Shown one piece after another: positions 8,783 through 16,999 of a DNA stretch of 64,000 nucleotides. This DNA comes from Microterricola gilva. GTDB taxonomy: Bacteria > Actinomycetota > Actinomycetes > Actinomycetales > Microbacteriaceae. Under the pieces are notes generated by a model. The model had not been told where the DNA came from. It did not search any database and saw nothing but the letters and a program-made list of their open reading frames with translations. Position 1 is the stretch's first letter. The number at the start of each line of letters is the position of its first letter. The translations under genes and the position numbers were made by a program. Location of the stretch: NCBI RefSeq assembly GCF_004217495.1, contig NZ_SHLC01000001.1, positions 2,852,001-2,916,000 of the forward strand, in the 5' to 3' direction.

Positions 8783-9619
8783 TCAGCCCTTGACGGCGCC
8801 GGCGGTCAGCCCCTGCACGATGTAGCGGCTGGCGAAGGCGAACAACACCATCGTCGGCACGATGGTCAGCACGGCGGCGGCCGACATCGAGCCCCAGTCG
8901 ATGGTGAAGCTCGAGATGAAGCCGTTCAGCGCGGTCGGGATCGTCTTGTTCTCGTCCTTGTTCATCAACGTGACGGAGAGGAACAGCTCGTTCCAGCAGT
9001 TCACGAAGTTGAAGATGAACGCGGCGATGATGCCGGGCTTCATCACGGGAACGATCACTCGGAACAGCGCACCGAAGCGCGAGCACCCGTCGATCATCGC
9101 GGCCTCTTCGAGCGCATCCGGGATGTTCGCGAAGAATCCGCGCAGCATGATCGTGCTGAACGGGATGCAGACGGCGACGTAGATGAGCATCAGGCCGAAG
9201 CGATTGTCGACGAGCTTCAGCTGCACCATCATCAGGTAGAGCGGACCCAGCGCGATGAACGCCGGGATCATCTGCGTCACCAGGAAGGCCATCAGCACGG
9301 CCGCCTTGCTCCGGAACTCGAAGCGCGCCAGCACGTAGGCGGAGAGCATCGCGATGAGCGTCGCGACGGTGGCGGCCACGGTCGAGACGAGCAGGCTGTT
9401 CACGACGTATGTGGCGAAGTTCGACTTCTCGAACAGCGAGACGTAGTTCTCGAGCGAGAACTCCTCCGGCCAGTACGTCAGCGGGTAGCTGAAGATCGCG
9501 CCGGGGGTCTTGAACGAGGTGATCAGGATCCAGTAGAGCGGAAAGAGCGAGATGATCAGCCACAGCCCGAGGAAGGCGATTCTGACGGTCTTCGCCGCCG
9601 GTAGTTCTCGGTTGATCAT
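8783..9619 (-). CDS. CUT1-type sugar ABC transporter permease (MalG-like)
   Basis: A 278-residue inner-membrane permease with six predicted membrane segments. The C-terminal half holds the cytoplasmic EAA loop (EEAAMIDGCSRFGALFRVIVP) that docks on the ATPase, characteristic of MalG-like proteins. Its start overlaps the end of the upstream permease by four bases. Together with 9616-10590 it forms the membrane channel for the binding protein at 10599-11894. No ATPase gene is present in this operon, so it probably borrows a shared MsiK-type ATPase encoded elsewhere. Confidence 0.93.
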   Translation of the reverse strand: MINRELPAAKTVRIAFLGLWLIISLFPLYWILITSFKTPGAIFSYPLTYWPEEFSLENYVSLFEKSNFATYVVNSLLVSTVAATVATLIAMLSAYVLARFEFRSKAAVLMAFLVTQMIPAFIALGPLYLMMVQLKLVDNRFGLMLIYVAVCIPFSTIMLRGFFANIPDALEEAAMIDGCSRFGALFRVIVPVMKPGIIAAFIFNFVNCWNELFLSVTLMNKDENKTIPTALNGFISSFTIDWGSMSAAAVLTIVPTMVLFAFASRYIVQGLTAGAVKG

Positions 9620-10590
9620 GACCGTGCCCCCTTCTTCTCACGAATGGCCATCAGGTAGAACGCGGAGAACACCAACAGGATCACCATGACGATGAGGCCG
9701 AGGGCCGAGGCCTGCCCGTAGTCGCCGCGCTGGGTGATCGAGATCATCCAGGTGGTGATGATGTGGGTCTGGTTGGCCGGCCCGCCACCGGTCATCGCCC
9801 AGATGATGTCGGGGAAGTTGAAGATCCAGATCACGCGGAGCAGCACGGTCAGTGCCAGCGTCGTGCTGATGTACGGGATCGTGATGCTGAACAGGGTGCG
9901 GACCTTGCCTGAGCCGTCGAGAGCCGCCGCCTCGTACACCTCGTCTGGCACCGACTGCAGCGCGGCGAGGATCATGATGGCGAAAAAGGTGACGCCGTAC
10001 CAGGTGTTGGCGATGATCACGGCGGTCATGGCCGTTCCGGGTTCCGCCAGCCACGGGATGGCCGTGTCGATCAGACCGGCCTTCATCAGCAAGTCGTTGA
10101 TCACGCCGAATTCACCGTTGAACATCCAGCGGAACAGGATGCCGATGAGGAATCCGGAGATCGCCCACGGGAAGAAGATGAGGGCCTGGTAGACGCCGCG
10201 GAAGACGAACTTGCGGCGCAGCCACAGCGCCAGCGCGAAGCCGATGATGAACTGCGGAATGATCGACGCCACGACCCAGAGCACCGAGTTGCCGAGGATC
10301 ACGTAGAAGTTGGGGTCGGCGAAGATCTTCTGGAAGTTGCCCAGCCCGACCCAGTCGGTGTTCGACAGGTTGTTCAGGTTCCAGTTGCGGAAGGCCATCT
10401 GCGAGCCGGCGAGCATCGGGTAGTAGGTGAACACGGCCACGAAGATGATCGCCGGGAGCATGAATGCGAGGATGACCAGCCCGCGTCGCGTGCTGAACGC
10501 GCGCCGGCGGGTGGACTTGTGCGGAGCCGCGCTGGGGGCGCCCGCCCGTGTGGACGGGCGCCCTGTCGCGGTCGTGGTTTGACCAGACAT
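9616..10590 (-). CDS. CUT1-type sugar ABC transporter permease (MalF-like)
   Basis: A 324-residue permease with an Ala/Arg-rich cytoplasmic N-terminus of about 35 residues, then six membrane segments. The EAA-like loop YEAAALDGSGKVRTLFSITIP and GGPANQTHIITTW near the C-terminus are typical of MalF/UgpA permeases. It lies eight bases after the binding-protein gene and overlaps the next permease by four bases, which shows one operon. The transported substrate is not evident from the permease. Confidence 0.93.
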   Translation of the reverse strand: MSGQTTTATGRPSTRAGAPSAAPHKSTRRRAFSTRRGLVILAFMLPAIIFVAVFTYYPMLAGSQMAFRNWNLNNLSNTDWVGLGNFQKIFADPNFYVILGNSVLWVVASIIPQFIIGFALALWLRRKFVFRGVYQALIFFPWAISGFLIGILFRWMFNGEFGVINDLLMKAGLIDTAIPWLAEPGTAMTAVIIANTWYGVTFFAIMILAALQSVPDEVYEAAALDGSGKVRTLFSITIPYISTTLALTVLLRVIWIFNFPDIIWAMTGGGPANQTHIITTWMISITQRGDYGQASALGLIVMVILLVFSAFYLMAIREKKGARS

Positions 10591-10598
10591 GGTGGTTT

Positions 10599-11894
10599 CT
10601 ACTCAGCCGCCCACTTCTCGGTCCAGTAGGAGTCCCAACTGGCGAGAAGTTCCTTGTTCGTCATCTGGCCGATCAGCACCTGCTGCAGTTCGGAGTCGGC
10701 CTTGTCCGCCCACTCGGTGAACCAGGCGACGCCACGCGGCTGCTCGGCGGTGATGTAGACCTCCGGGTTCTCGTTCATGTAGAGGTAGCTCTCCCACGCG
10801 CCGGTCTTGTAGAACGGGTCGTCGGCTGCTCCGGTGAGGATCGGCACCAGGCTGTTCGTCTGCGTGAACTCGATCGACGCGTCGCCGGAGTTGAGGAACT
10901 GGATCAGCTTGGCCGCTTCGGCCTTGTGCTCGCTGGCCTCAGCCGTGCCCCAGCCCGCCGTCGCCAGCGGCTGGATGGCCTTGCCGCCGGGGCCGACGAG
11001 CATCGGCGCGGTCGTCCACTGCTCAGGGGTGATCGCCTTCGACTCGTTGACGGCCGCGATGACCTCGGGGTCCTGGAGCAGGAAGCCGGTGGAGCCGTTC
11101 GTGAAGCCCTCCACCATCTCGGGGTAACCCCAGGCAACGGATGACGGCGGCGAGGCCTGCTTGAACAGGGTCAGGTAGGTGTCCATGGCCTCGAGCGCCT
11201 CCGGTGCGGAGAAGATCGAGTCGCCGTTCTTCAGCTTGTACGCGTTGGTGACGTCGATGTCACCGGCGACGTAGGCCGAGATCGCGAGCACGGCGTTGGT
11301 GTAGCCGTTCTTGCCGCCGCGGAAGGCGTAGCCGTACTGGTTGGCTGCCGGGTCCTGGATCGCGGTCGCCTGATCCACGAGGTCGTCCCAGCTCAGCGGG
11401 GCGCCGTCGAAGCCGGCATCCTTGACCATGTCGGTGCGGTAGAACAGGCTGATGCCGTAGAAGCCGTACGGCACGAAGTACATCTTGCCGCCGGCGGTGG
11501 CCACGTTCTGGGCGTTGCTGGTGAGCGAGTCCCAGCCGTCCCAGCCCTCGAATTCCGTCGTCATGTCGCTGAGCCAGCCGTTGGCCGAGAACGGGCCGAC
11601 GGTCAGGTCGCGCACCTCGAGCACGTCGACGCCGGACCCCGACTGCAGCATCTGCTGGATCTTCTGGTCGGCCTGGTCGGTTGGCGGTGAGATCAGCTCG
11701 ACGGTGATGCCGGGGTTCTGCTCTTCAAACTCGCCGATGAGCTTGTCGAGCAGTTCGGTGCGTGCGGGGCTTGTCAGGCTCTCAACCATCTGGAGCGTGA
11801 CTTGGCCATCGCCTGCAGGGGCTGAGCAGCCGCTGAGCGCAAGAGCAGTCACCAGGCCGAAGCCCAGACCGGCAAGAAGTTTCCGTTTCGTCAT
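10599..11894 (-). CDS. extracellular solute-binding protein of a CUT1 ABC importer
   Basis: A 431-residue lipoprotein. MTKRKLLAG starts a signal peptide whose lipobox LALSGC gives a lipidated Cys at about residue 23. The mature part is a family 1 solute-binding fold with the usual VTLQMVES and ELLDKLIGEFEEQNPGITV opening. The ATG at 11894 has a GAGGAGA ribosome-binding site directly upstream; longer starts have none. It is second in the operon after the class V PLP enzyme, which hints that the ligand may carry an amino group, but most family 1 proteins bind oligosaccharides. Confidence 0.9.
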   Translation of the reverse strand: MTKRKLLAGLGFGLVTALALSGCSAPAGDGQVTLQMVESLTSPARTELLDKLIGEFEEQNPGITVELISPPTDQADQKIQQMLQSGSGVDVLEVRDLTVGPFSANGWLSDMTTEFEGWDGWDSLTSNAQNVATAGGKMYFVPYGFYGISLFYRTDMVKDAGFDGAPLSWDDLVDQATAIQDPAANQYGYAFRGGKNGYTNAVLAISAYVAGDIDVTNAYKLKNGDSIFSAPEALEAMDTYLTLFKQASPPSSVAWGYPEMVEGFTNGSTGFLLQDPEVIAAVNESKAITPEQWTTAPMLVGPGGKAIQPLATAGWGTAEASEHKAEAAKLIQFLNSGDASIEFTQTNSLVPILTGAADDPFYKTGAWESYLYMNENPEVYITAEQPRGVAWFTEWADKADSELQQVLIGQMTNKELLASWDSYWTEKWAAE

Positions 11895-11955
11895 GTCTCC
11901 TCGTTTCGTTGTGCGTGCTGTGGTCCGTGATGTGTGCAGGTGTGGACGCGTGCGC

Positions 11956-13200
11956 TCAGCGCTCGGCATCACGTGCCCAATCGCAGAGCGTCGGAACCAT
12001 GCGCTCTACGAAGTCTTCGAAGTCGGCCGCCGTGTTGTAGACGTGCGTGGAGAGGCGGAAGTAGCCGACCCCGCCGAAACTGGTGAATGCGCCCTCGATG
12101 TTGAACTCGCTGACGACCCGGTTGCGCAGGGCATCCGCGGTCGGGTGCGATTCGGCCAGCCCGTCCGGCAGACGCACGAGGCGCAGCGCGCTGACCGGGG
12201 CGCCGACATCGACGCGGTGGTCGAACCCCGTGCGCTCCGCAAAGGCGGCCGTGACGATGTCCTCGGCGTAGTCGGCGAGCTCCGTCATGTAGCGGCGGGC
12301 CTCGCCCCAGCCCCAGGTGTCGGCGATGAAGCCGGTCGAGGTCGGCGCGGCCAGGTAGCTGGTGAGGTCGAGGGTGCCCTGGGTGTCGAAGCGCTCGGGG
12401 AACTCGAGCGGAGCGCCCCAGGAGTCGACAAGTGGGTAGAGCTCGGAGCGCAACTCCGTCGGGGCGAGGAGCACTGCCGTGCCGCGCGGGGCGCAGGCGA
12501 ACTTGTGCAGGTTGCCGATCCAGAAGTCGCAGTCGACGCCGTCGAGTGGGTTGTCGTACAGGCCGGGCACGTGGGCGCCGTCGACCAGTGTGACGATTCC
12601 GCGCTCCCGTGCGGATGCCGCGATCTCGGCCACGGGCATGAAGCGTGCCGTCGCCGAGGTGATGTGGTCGATCACGATGAGCCGGGTCTTGTCGGAGCAG
12701 ACCGCCATGACGGCGTCGTGCGCCTCGGCCGGCGTCGCGTCCAGTGGAACACGCGCGGTGCGCACGGTGCCGCCGTAGCGGCGCGCCATGCGCTCGGCCC
12801 CCATGGTGACGGCGCCGTAGCCGTGATCGGTGACGACGATCTCCGCGCCGTGCTCCATCGTCAGGCTCGAGTACACGACGGTGGCTCCTGCGCTGGCGTT
12901 CGGCACGATGGCGGTGTGCTCGGCCGGCGCACCGACGAAGGCGGCGATGTCATGCCGGACCGCGCCGATCCGCTCTGGCAGGAAGGAGAACCACGCCACG
13001 GGGTCCGCGTCCATCTCCGCGCGCAGCGCGTTCTGGTGCTGCTGGGCGACCCGGGGCACGGCGCCGAAGGAACCGTGGTTGATGTGCAGTGCGCTGTCGG
13101 AGAGAGTCCACGCCTCGGCGGCCGGAGCACCGCCAGGCAGAGTGAGCGGGCTCGGGGCAAGCGCGGCGGGGTGCGTGCTTGGCGCATTGGTCGAGGTCAT
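11956..13200 (-). CDS. class V aminotransferase-fold PLP enzyme (isopenicillin-N-epimerase-like)
   Basis: A 414-residue cytoplasmic PLP enzyme of the class V (CefD/NifS-like) group. HINHGSFGAVPR near residue 38 is the conserved opening of CefD-like proteins, VDGAHVPG holds the Asp that contacts the pyridine nitrogen, and the Lys of GNLHKF at about residue 233 is the expected Schiff-base lysine. True reaction unknown: members epimerise, transaminate or lyse various amino compounds. It is first in an operon with a CUT1 importer and is divergent from a GntR regulator, so it probably acts on the imported compound. Confidence 0.85.
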   Translation of the reverse strand: MTSTNAPSTHPAALAPSPLTLPGGAPAAEAWTLSDSALHINHGSFGAVPRVAQQHQNALRAEMDADPVAWFSFLPERIGAVRHDIAAFVGAPAEHTAIVPNASAGATVVYSSLTMEHGAEIVVTDHGYGAVTMGAERMARRYGGTVRTARVPLDATPAEAHDAVMAVCSDKTRLIVIDHITSATARFMPVAEIAASARERGIVTLVDGAHVPGLYDNPLDGVDCDFWIGNLHKFACAPRGTAVLLAPTELRSELYPLVDSWGAPLEFPERFDTQGTLDLTSYLAAPTSTGFIADTWGWGEARRYMTELADYAEDIVTAAFAERTGFDHRVDVGAPVSALRLVRLPDGLAESHPTADALRNRVVSEFNIEGAFTSFGGVGYFRLSTHVYNTAADFEDFVERMVPTLCDWARDAER

Positions 13201-13331
13201 CGAGGTGTCACATCCTTGTGTGTTGCGAGGGCGGTATGCGGCACCCGCCGCCGAGTCACATCAAGTTATTGGATGACTTGCTGCAAATCTGCGAACAACT
13301 GCCGACCTAGTGGAGCATATACAGGAAGTCG

Positions 13332-13355
13332 TCAGATAACTACCCACTCATCTGA
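13332..13355. promoter_or_regulatory. inverted repeat in the GntR/PLP-enzyme intergenic region
   Basis: TCAGAT at 13332-13337 and ATCTGA at 13350-13355 form an exact inverted repeat with 18-base centre spacing. It lies between the divergent class V enzyme and GntR genes, just upstream of a possible -10 element (TATGCT) of the GntR gene. Candidate site for the GntR regulator; the spacing is wider than in classic FadR-type sites, so confidence is modest. Confidence 0.4.
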
Positions 13356-13389
13356 TCACTTTCTGGCCCTATGCTGTTCCTACGCATCT

Positions 13390-14136
13390 ATGCCAGCGGC
13401 CGAACGCACCATTCGCACAAGGAGGCGCACCATCAGCGCTATCGACAACGCCTTCCACGGCCTGCGGCAGATGATCGCCTCCGGCGAGTTGCAGCCCGGT
13501 CAGCAGTTCCCCTCCGAGGCGCAGCTCTGCGACCGCCTCCAGGTGTCCCGTGGCTCGCTGCGTGAGGCCGTGCGCATGCTGGGCGCGCTCGGCGTGATCG
13601 AGTCTCGGCACGGCTCAGGCACCTACGTCTCCGCGCTGGAACCCGCGAACATCATCGGCGCGCTCGGACTCACCGTCGGGCTGATGCCCCTCGAGGGACT
13701 CATCGACATGTTCGAGTCGAGGCGCGTGCTGGAATCGCACGCGACCGCGCAGGCCGCCGCCAACATGACGGATGCCGCTGCGGACGAACTCGGCGCGATC
13801 CTCGATGCGCTCGAGCAGACCGACGACCAGGAGCGGGCATCCGATCTGGACTCGCAGTTTCACGAGGGCGTCACCGCGCTCGCCCAGAACGCGACGATCG
13901 CCGTGCTCCTGCGGGTGTTCCGATCCCGCTCGCGCTCGTACCAGCTCTTCGACCTGCCGGCCGGGCCGGAGATCAAGGCCCAGAGCGACCACTCGCATCG
14001 CGAGATTCTCGCTGCGCTGATAGCGCGCGACCCGGCGAACGCCGCGACAGCGGCCGCGACTCACGTGCTGCAGACCGAGCGCTGGGCACGTGAGCACAGG
14101 CCGGCCGCGAAGCCGGGCCCGATCACCGCCGACTGA
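13390..14136 (+). CDS. GntR-family (FadR-type) transcriptional regulator
   Basis: A protein of up to 248 residues. The wHTH domain (PGQQFPSEAQLCDRLQVSRG and SLREAVRMLGALGVIE) is GntR type and the helical C-terminal FCD domain (ESRRVLESHATAQAA, DSQFHEGV, SDHSHREILAAL) makes it a FadR subfamily member. It probably represses the divergent PLP-enzyme/ABC operon. The start is uncertain: ATG at 13390 has no Shine-Dalgarno and would be nearly leaderless, whereas a strong AAGGAGG lies six bases before an in-frame ATC at 13432, just before the conserved AIDNAFHGLR segment. A stem of tandem repeats begins 16 bases after its stop codon. Confidence 0.9.
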   Translation: MPAAERTIRTRRRTISAIDNAFHGLRQMIASGELQPGQQFPSEAQLCDRLQVSRGSLREAVRMLGALGVIESRHGSGTYVSALEPANIIGALGLTVGLMPLEGLIDMFESRRVLESHATAQAAANMTDAAADELGAILDALEQTDDQERASDLDSQFHEGVTALAQNATIAVLLRVFRSRSRSYQLFDLPAGPEIKAQSDHSHREILAALIARDPANAATAAATHVLQTERWAREHRPAAKPGPITAD

Positions 14137-14152
14137 GCTGCTGGGCCTTCGA

Positions 14153-14288
14153 CTTAACGAAAAGGACCCCTCGCGCACCTCGGGCGTTGACACTGCCCCG
14201 GTTACCCTTGCGCGGGTCGAGTTAACGAAAAGGACCCCTCGCGCACCTCGGGCGTTGACACAGCCCCGGTTACCCTTGCACGGGTCGG
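14153..14288 (-). repeat. two tandem 68-bp units, truncated copies of the SRP RNA 3' end
   Basis: Units at 14153-14220 and 14221-14288 are nearly identical to each other. Read on the minus strand each carries GCAAGGGTAACCGGG and then GGTGCGCGAGGGGTCC followed by TTTTCGTTAA, which are the 3' half and U tract of the adjacent SRP RNA gene. The central segment differs (TGTCAACGCCC instead of the intact sequence), and the GGAA tetraloop and 5' half are absent. They are therefore tandem partial duplications directly downstream of the functional gene. Confidence 0.85.
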
Positions 14289-14299
14289 CTTAACGAAAA

Positions 14300-14389
14300 G
14301 GACCCCTCGCGCACCCGCCAGAGCCCGGTTACCCTTGCTACGTTTCCGTCCTGGGGGAGTTGGCCTGGATGACGCCACGCGAGGAGTCG
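14300..14389 (-). ncRNA. ffs: signal recognition particle RNA, small bacterial type (4.5S)
   Basis: About 90 nt on the minus strand. The conserved Ffh-binding region is clear: CCCCCAGGAC, the GGAA tetraloop, then ACGTAGCAAGGGT with the AGCA internal-loop element. The 5' end GACTCCTCGCG pairs with the 3' CGCGAGGGGTC (one U-G pair), closing the long hairpin. A TTTTC tract follows the 3' stem and can terminate transcription. Placement next to tRNA-Ser supports the call. It guides inner-membrane and secreted proteins to the translocon together with Ffh and FtsY. End positions are approximate. Confidence 0.9.
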
Positions 14390-14395
14390 TTGAAT

Positions 14396-14401
14396 AGTTT
14401 A
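14396..14401 (-). promoter_or_regulatory. -10 element of the SRP RNA promoter
   Basis: TAAACT on the minus strand, seven bases before the predicted 5' end of the SRP RNA, in a locally AT-rich stretch. A convincing -35 was not found, which is common for actinobacterial promoters. Confidence 0.5.
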
Positions 14402-14508
14402 CCGTGTCGCGGGAGTGCTCGCGTCCACCTCGCTCAGGGGGTGGTGGCACGAAGCACCCTTTCGATCAGATAAGATTCTCTGAGTTGCTTTCTTCCGAGA
14501 GAGTTTCT

Positions 14509-14596
14509 GGAGAATTCGCCTAGTGGCCTATGGCGCACGCTTGGAAAGCGTGTTGGGTGCAAGCCCTCGGGGGTTCGAATCCCCCATTCTCCGCCA
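14509..14596 (+). tRNA. tRNA-Ser (anticodon GGA)
   Basis: 88 nt including an encoded CCA. The acceptor stem GGAGAAT pairs with ATTCTCC, the anticodon arm CACGC-TTGGAAA-GCGTG gives anticodon GGA, the long variable arm is that of a class II tRNA (serine), and GGGGGTTCGAATCCCCC is the T arm. Reads UCC and UCU codons. A GAAA-loop terminator follows at once. Confidence 0.97.
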
Positions 14597-14602
14597 ACAA
14601 TT

Positions 14603-14636
14603 CCGGCCCCGACCATCGAAAGATGCTCGGGGCCGG
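14603..14636 (+). terminator. Rho-independent terminator of tRNA-Ser
   Basis: CCGGCCCCGA (14603-14612) pairs with TCGGGGCCGG (14627-14636); inside, CATC-GAAA-GATG closes the stem with a stable tetraloop. A T-rich tail TTTAGTTTT follows. The following bases to 14812 hold no gene that I can support. Confidence 0.9.
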
Positions 14637-14812
14637 TTTAGTTTTCGGCTGGAAACGACGGCGCACGGCATCCGTTCACCGTTCTGCCCGAAAGAATTCG
14701 TCCCGGGAGGTAGCCAGACGTAACCCCGGTGGTGCGCTTCGCGCCAATCCGCAATACGCTCGGGTGTATGCGCTGGAGGAATGCCTCTGGCGCATGCACG
14801 GGGGGAATTGCA

Positions 14813-15370
14813 ATGAATCGAGCGCGCGCCGACGATCCGGGGGGCGAGACTTTTCGACCGCGGGAACAGGTGTTCACGCAGACGATTCTCGCTGCGGCGG
14901 CACTGCTGGTCCCCATCTTCGCCGTGCTCTACTGGCTGACGATCCCGAGTGGCACGTGGATGATCATCGTCATTGCGAAGGTTCTCGTTGTCGGCCTCCT
15001 CGTGCTCTTCGGCTCGATCTTCTACCGGACATCGATCACGGTCTCCGCAGCGGGCGTGCGCGAGAGCGGCCTCGGCGGTCTGCGCCGGTACATCCCGCGC
15101 GACGAGGTCGAGTACGTGCTGTTCGTGTCGTTCTACCGCGGGCACACCCTCGACACCGAGAACCAGCTCTTCATCGTCGGCCACGACGGCAACACGCTTG
15201 TGCGCATGCGCGGCCGCTACTGGACGGCCGCCGACATGCGCAAAGTGCTCGACATCCTCGGGGCGCCGGCGACCATCATCGACGAACCGCAGCCGATCAA
15301 CGAGTTCATGCGCGAGAACGCGGCCCTGCTCTACTGGCACGAGCGTCGCGCCGGCTTTGCCCGGCGCTGA
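14813..15370 (+). CDS. small membrane protein of unknown function
   Basis: A 185-residue protein with two membrane segments near residues 25-72 (IFAVLYWLTI and a long Val/Leu-rich helix) and a cytoplasmic C-terminal domain of about 110 residues. The C-terminal part (TSITVSAAGVRESGLGGLRRYIPRDEVEYV) resembles bacterial PH-like domains that follow a two-helix anchor, but I cannot confirm this. The ATG at 14813 follows a GGGGGGAAT ribosome-binding site; an in-frame upstream start lacks one. Probably a single-gene unit. Function unknown. Confidence 0.75.
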   Translation: MNRARADDPGGETFRPREQVFTQTILAAAALLVPIFAVLYWLTIPSGTWMIIVIAKVLVVGLLVLFGSIFYRTSITVSAAGVRESGLGGLRRYIPRDEVEYVLFVSFYRGHTLDTENQLFIVGHDGNTLVRMRGRYWTAADMRKVLDILGAPATIIDEPQPINEFMRENAALLYWHERRAGFARR

Positions 15371-15420
15371 GCCCCACGCTCCGCAGCACCGCACACCCAC
15401 CCGAGTCCACGAAGAGCACA

Positions 15421-16317
15421 ATGACCGCAGACGCCGCAGGGAAGCCCACCCTCGAAGCCGCTGACACCGCGCGCCTGCTCGAGCGCCTCAAGCGCTGGCG
15501 GCTCCGGCCGGATGGCGCGGCATTCGCGACCGCGAGCAGCCTGCTGCAGCCGGTCCTGAGCGATGCCGGTGACGGCCGGCCGGCAATGCTGAAGCTCGCC
15601 AGGGCCTCGGCGGCCGGCGACGAGGAACGGGCCGGCTTCGCCCTCCAGCGCTGGTGGGACGGCCGAGGGGCGGCAGGCGTATACCGGCACGACGAGGACG
15701 CAGTGTTGCTGGAGCGGGCGCGCGGCCGCCGCTCACTGGCTGCGATGTCGCTCGGGCCGTCCGCCGCGGATGACGACCACGCACTGCGTCTGCTCTGCCG
15801 CAGCGTTGCCGTCCTGCACGTGCCGCGCCCGAGCCCGCCACCAACGCTCGTTCCACTCGATTCGTGGTTCGGCGAACTGTTCGAGCACGCCGATGACCTC
15901 GGCGGCAGCTATCTGCGCGGCGCCGATCTGGCGGCCGAGTTGCTCGATGAACAGGCCGAGGCCGTGCCGCTGCACGGCGACATCCATCACGGCAATGTTC
16001 TTGATTTCGATCATCGCGGCTGGCTCGCGATCGATCCCAAGGGCCTGCTGGGCGCCGCCGAGTTCGACTATGCCAACATGCTCTGCAACCCGTCGCGCGC
16101 GCAGTCGGCAGAACCGCGACGACTGCGGCGGCGCGTGCAGACGGTGGCGCTGGCGTCCGGGATCGACGCCGACCGCCTGCTGCGCTGGACCATCGCGTGG
16201 ACCGCCCTCTCGGCAACCTGGTTCGCCACAGCCGACGACGCGGGCTCTGCCGATGCCCTGGCGACGGTCGCCATCGGCGAGGCTGCGACACGGATCCTGC
16301 TGGACAGCGCGCTCTAG
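15421..16317 (+). CDS. aminoglycoside phosphotransferase, streptomycin 6-kinase-like
   Basis: A 298-residue kinase-fold protein. VPLHGDIHHGNVL at about residue 180 is the catalytic loop with the Asp base, and AIDPKG is the Mg-binding DxxG-like segment typical of the APH(6)/hydroxyurea-resistance group; GRPAMLKLARA carries the ATP-binding Lys. The family phosphorylates streptomycin, but many chromosomal members have unknown small-molecule substrates, so resistance should not be assumed. Its stop codon overlaps the stop of the convergent GNAT gene. Confidence 0.8.
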   Translation: MTADAAGKPTLEAADTARLLERLKRWRLRPDGAAFATASSLLQPVLSDAGDGRPAMLKLARASAAGDEERAGFALQRWWDGRGAAGVYRHDEDAVLLERARGRRSLAAMSLGPSAADDDHALRLLCRSVAVLHVPRPSPPPTLVPLDSWFGELFEHADDLGGSYLRGADLAAELLDEQAEAVPLHGDIHHGNVLDFDHRGWLAIDPKGLLGAAEFDYANMLCNPSRAQSAEPRRLRRRVQTVALASGIDADRLLRWTIAWTALSATWFATADDAGSADALATVAIGEAATRILLDSAL

Positions 16318-16976
16318 AGCTCCGCCGCCGTCGAGATACCGACGCGCGGAGCCTGCTCGCTCCCCGACGGCAACGGCCGGAAGCCCAGCCGCGCGTAGAA
16401 CGCCGCCGCTCCGCTGTTGAGCGGCGCGTAGCCGAGGTGCACACCGGACACCCCGAGCGCGCGCAGCTGTGCGAGCAGCGTCGCGATCAGCGTGCGGCCG
16501 AGGCCGAGACCCTGCGTCTCCGGCAGCAGGTTGATGTGCAGGTGGGCGGGGAACGCCGCGAGTTCGTCGGCCGGCGGCGCCTCCGGGTGCAGGCCGGCAG
16601 CGATGACCGTGCGCTCTGCGGCGCTGACGGATGCCGGCTCGCCGGCCGGCGCGTAGCGCTCAGCGAACCGCGGCAGCCAGCGCTCCCCGTACCAGCGCAC
16701 GAAGTCACGCGTGTCGGCCGCGGCGATGATGTAGCCGAGCACCCGCTCTGGCGCGGACTCCCCCTGCGCTGACTCCCCCTGGCCGGCATCCGGGCGGTCG
16801 ACGACGAGCGTGGCGAGCTCAGGCGCATACTCCAGATACGGGCCGGCGTAGACGTCGGGCATCAGATCGTCGCTGCTGTACTGGCCAGTGGCGTCGGCCC
16901 CGGCATCCGCCGTGCGCACGCAGATCTCGTAGACGGCGGCTCGGTCGGCTGGACGGTACGGGCGCAGTTCGAGCAT
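16314..16976 (-). CDS. GNAT-family N-acetyltransferase
   Basis: A 220-residue protein whose C-terminal half has the acetyl-CoA binding signature QGLGLGRTLIATLLAQL (motif A) and the later AAAFYARLGFRPL (motif B). The N-terminal RPYRPADRAAVYEICVRT is the usual first strand and helix. Acceptor unknown. It overlaps the kinase gene by four bases at their convergent ends. The separation from the upstream phosphatase gene is about 23 bases on the same strand. Confidence 0.88.
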   Translation of the reverse strand: MLELRPYRPADRAAVYEICVRTADAGADATGQYSSDDLMPDVYAGPYLEYAPELATLVVDRPDAGQGESAQGESAPERVLGYIIAAADTRDFVRWYGERWLPRFAERYAPAGEPASVSAAERTVIAAGLHPEAPPADELAAFPAHLHINLLPETQGLGLGRTLIATLLAQLRALGVSGVHLGYAPLNSGAAAFYARLGFRPLPSGSEQAPRVGISTAAEL

Positions 16977-16999
16977 GCACCCATTCTCCCGCGTGCGCG

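Noticed and set aside
7143-9641. Minus-strand open frame of over 800 residues across the E1-like gene
   Set aside because: Composition is Arg/Gly-rich shadow sequence without any domain; the plus-strand E1-like protein carries conserved motifs over the same span.
11485-13389. Open frame upstream of the GntR regulator, up to 635 extra residues
   Set aside because: It is antisense to the binding-protein and class V enzyme genes, both of which have clear family motifs; the open frame is a high-GC artefact.
14153-14348. CRISPR-like array of three near-identical repeats
   Set aside because: Units abut without variable spacers and match the SRP RNA 3' end, so this is tandem duplication, not a CRISPR.
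15421-16317. Calling the phosphotransferase an acquired antibiotic-resistance gene
   Set aside because: Composition matches the neighbours, no mobile element is nearby, and chromosomal members often have unknown substrates.
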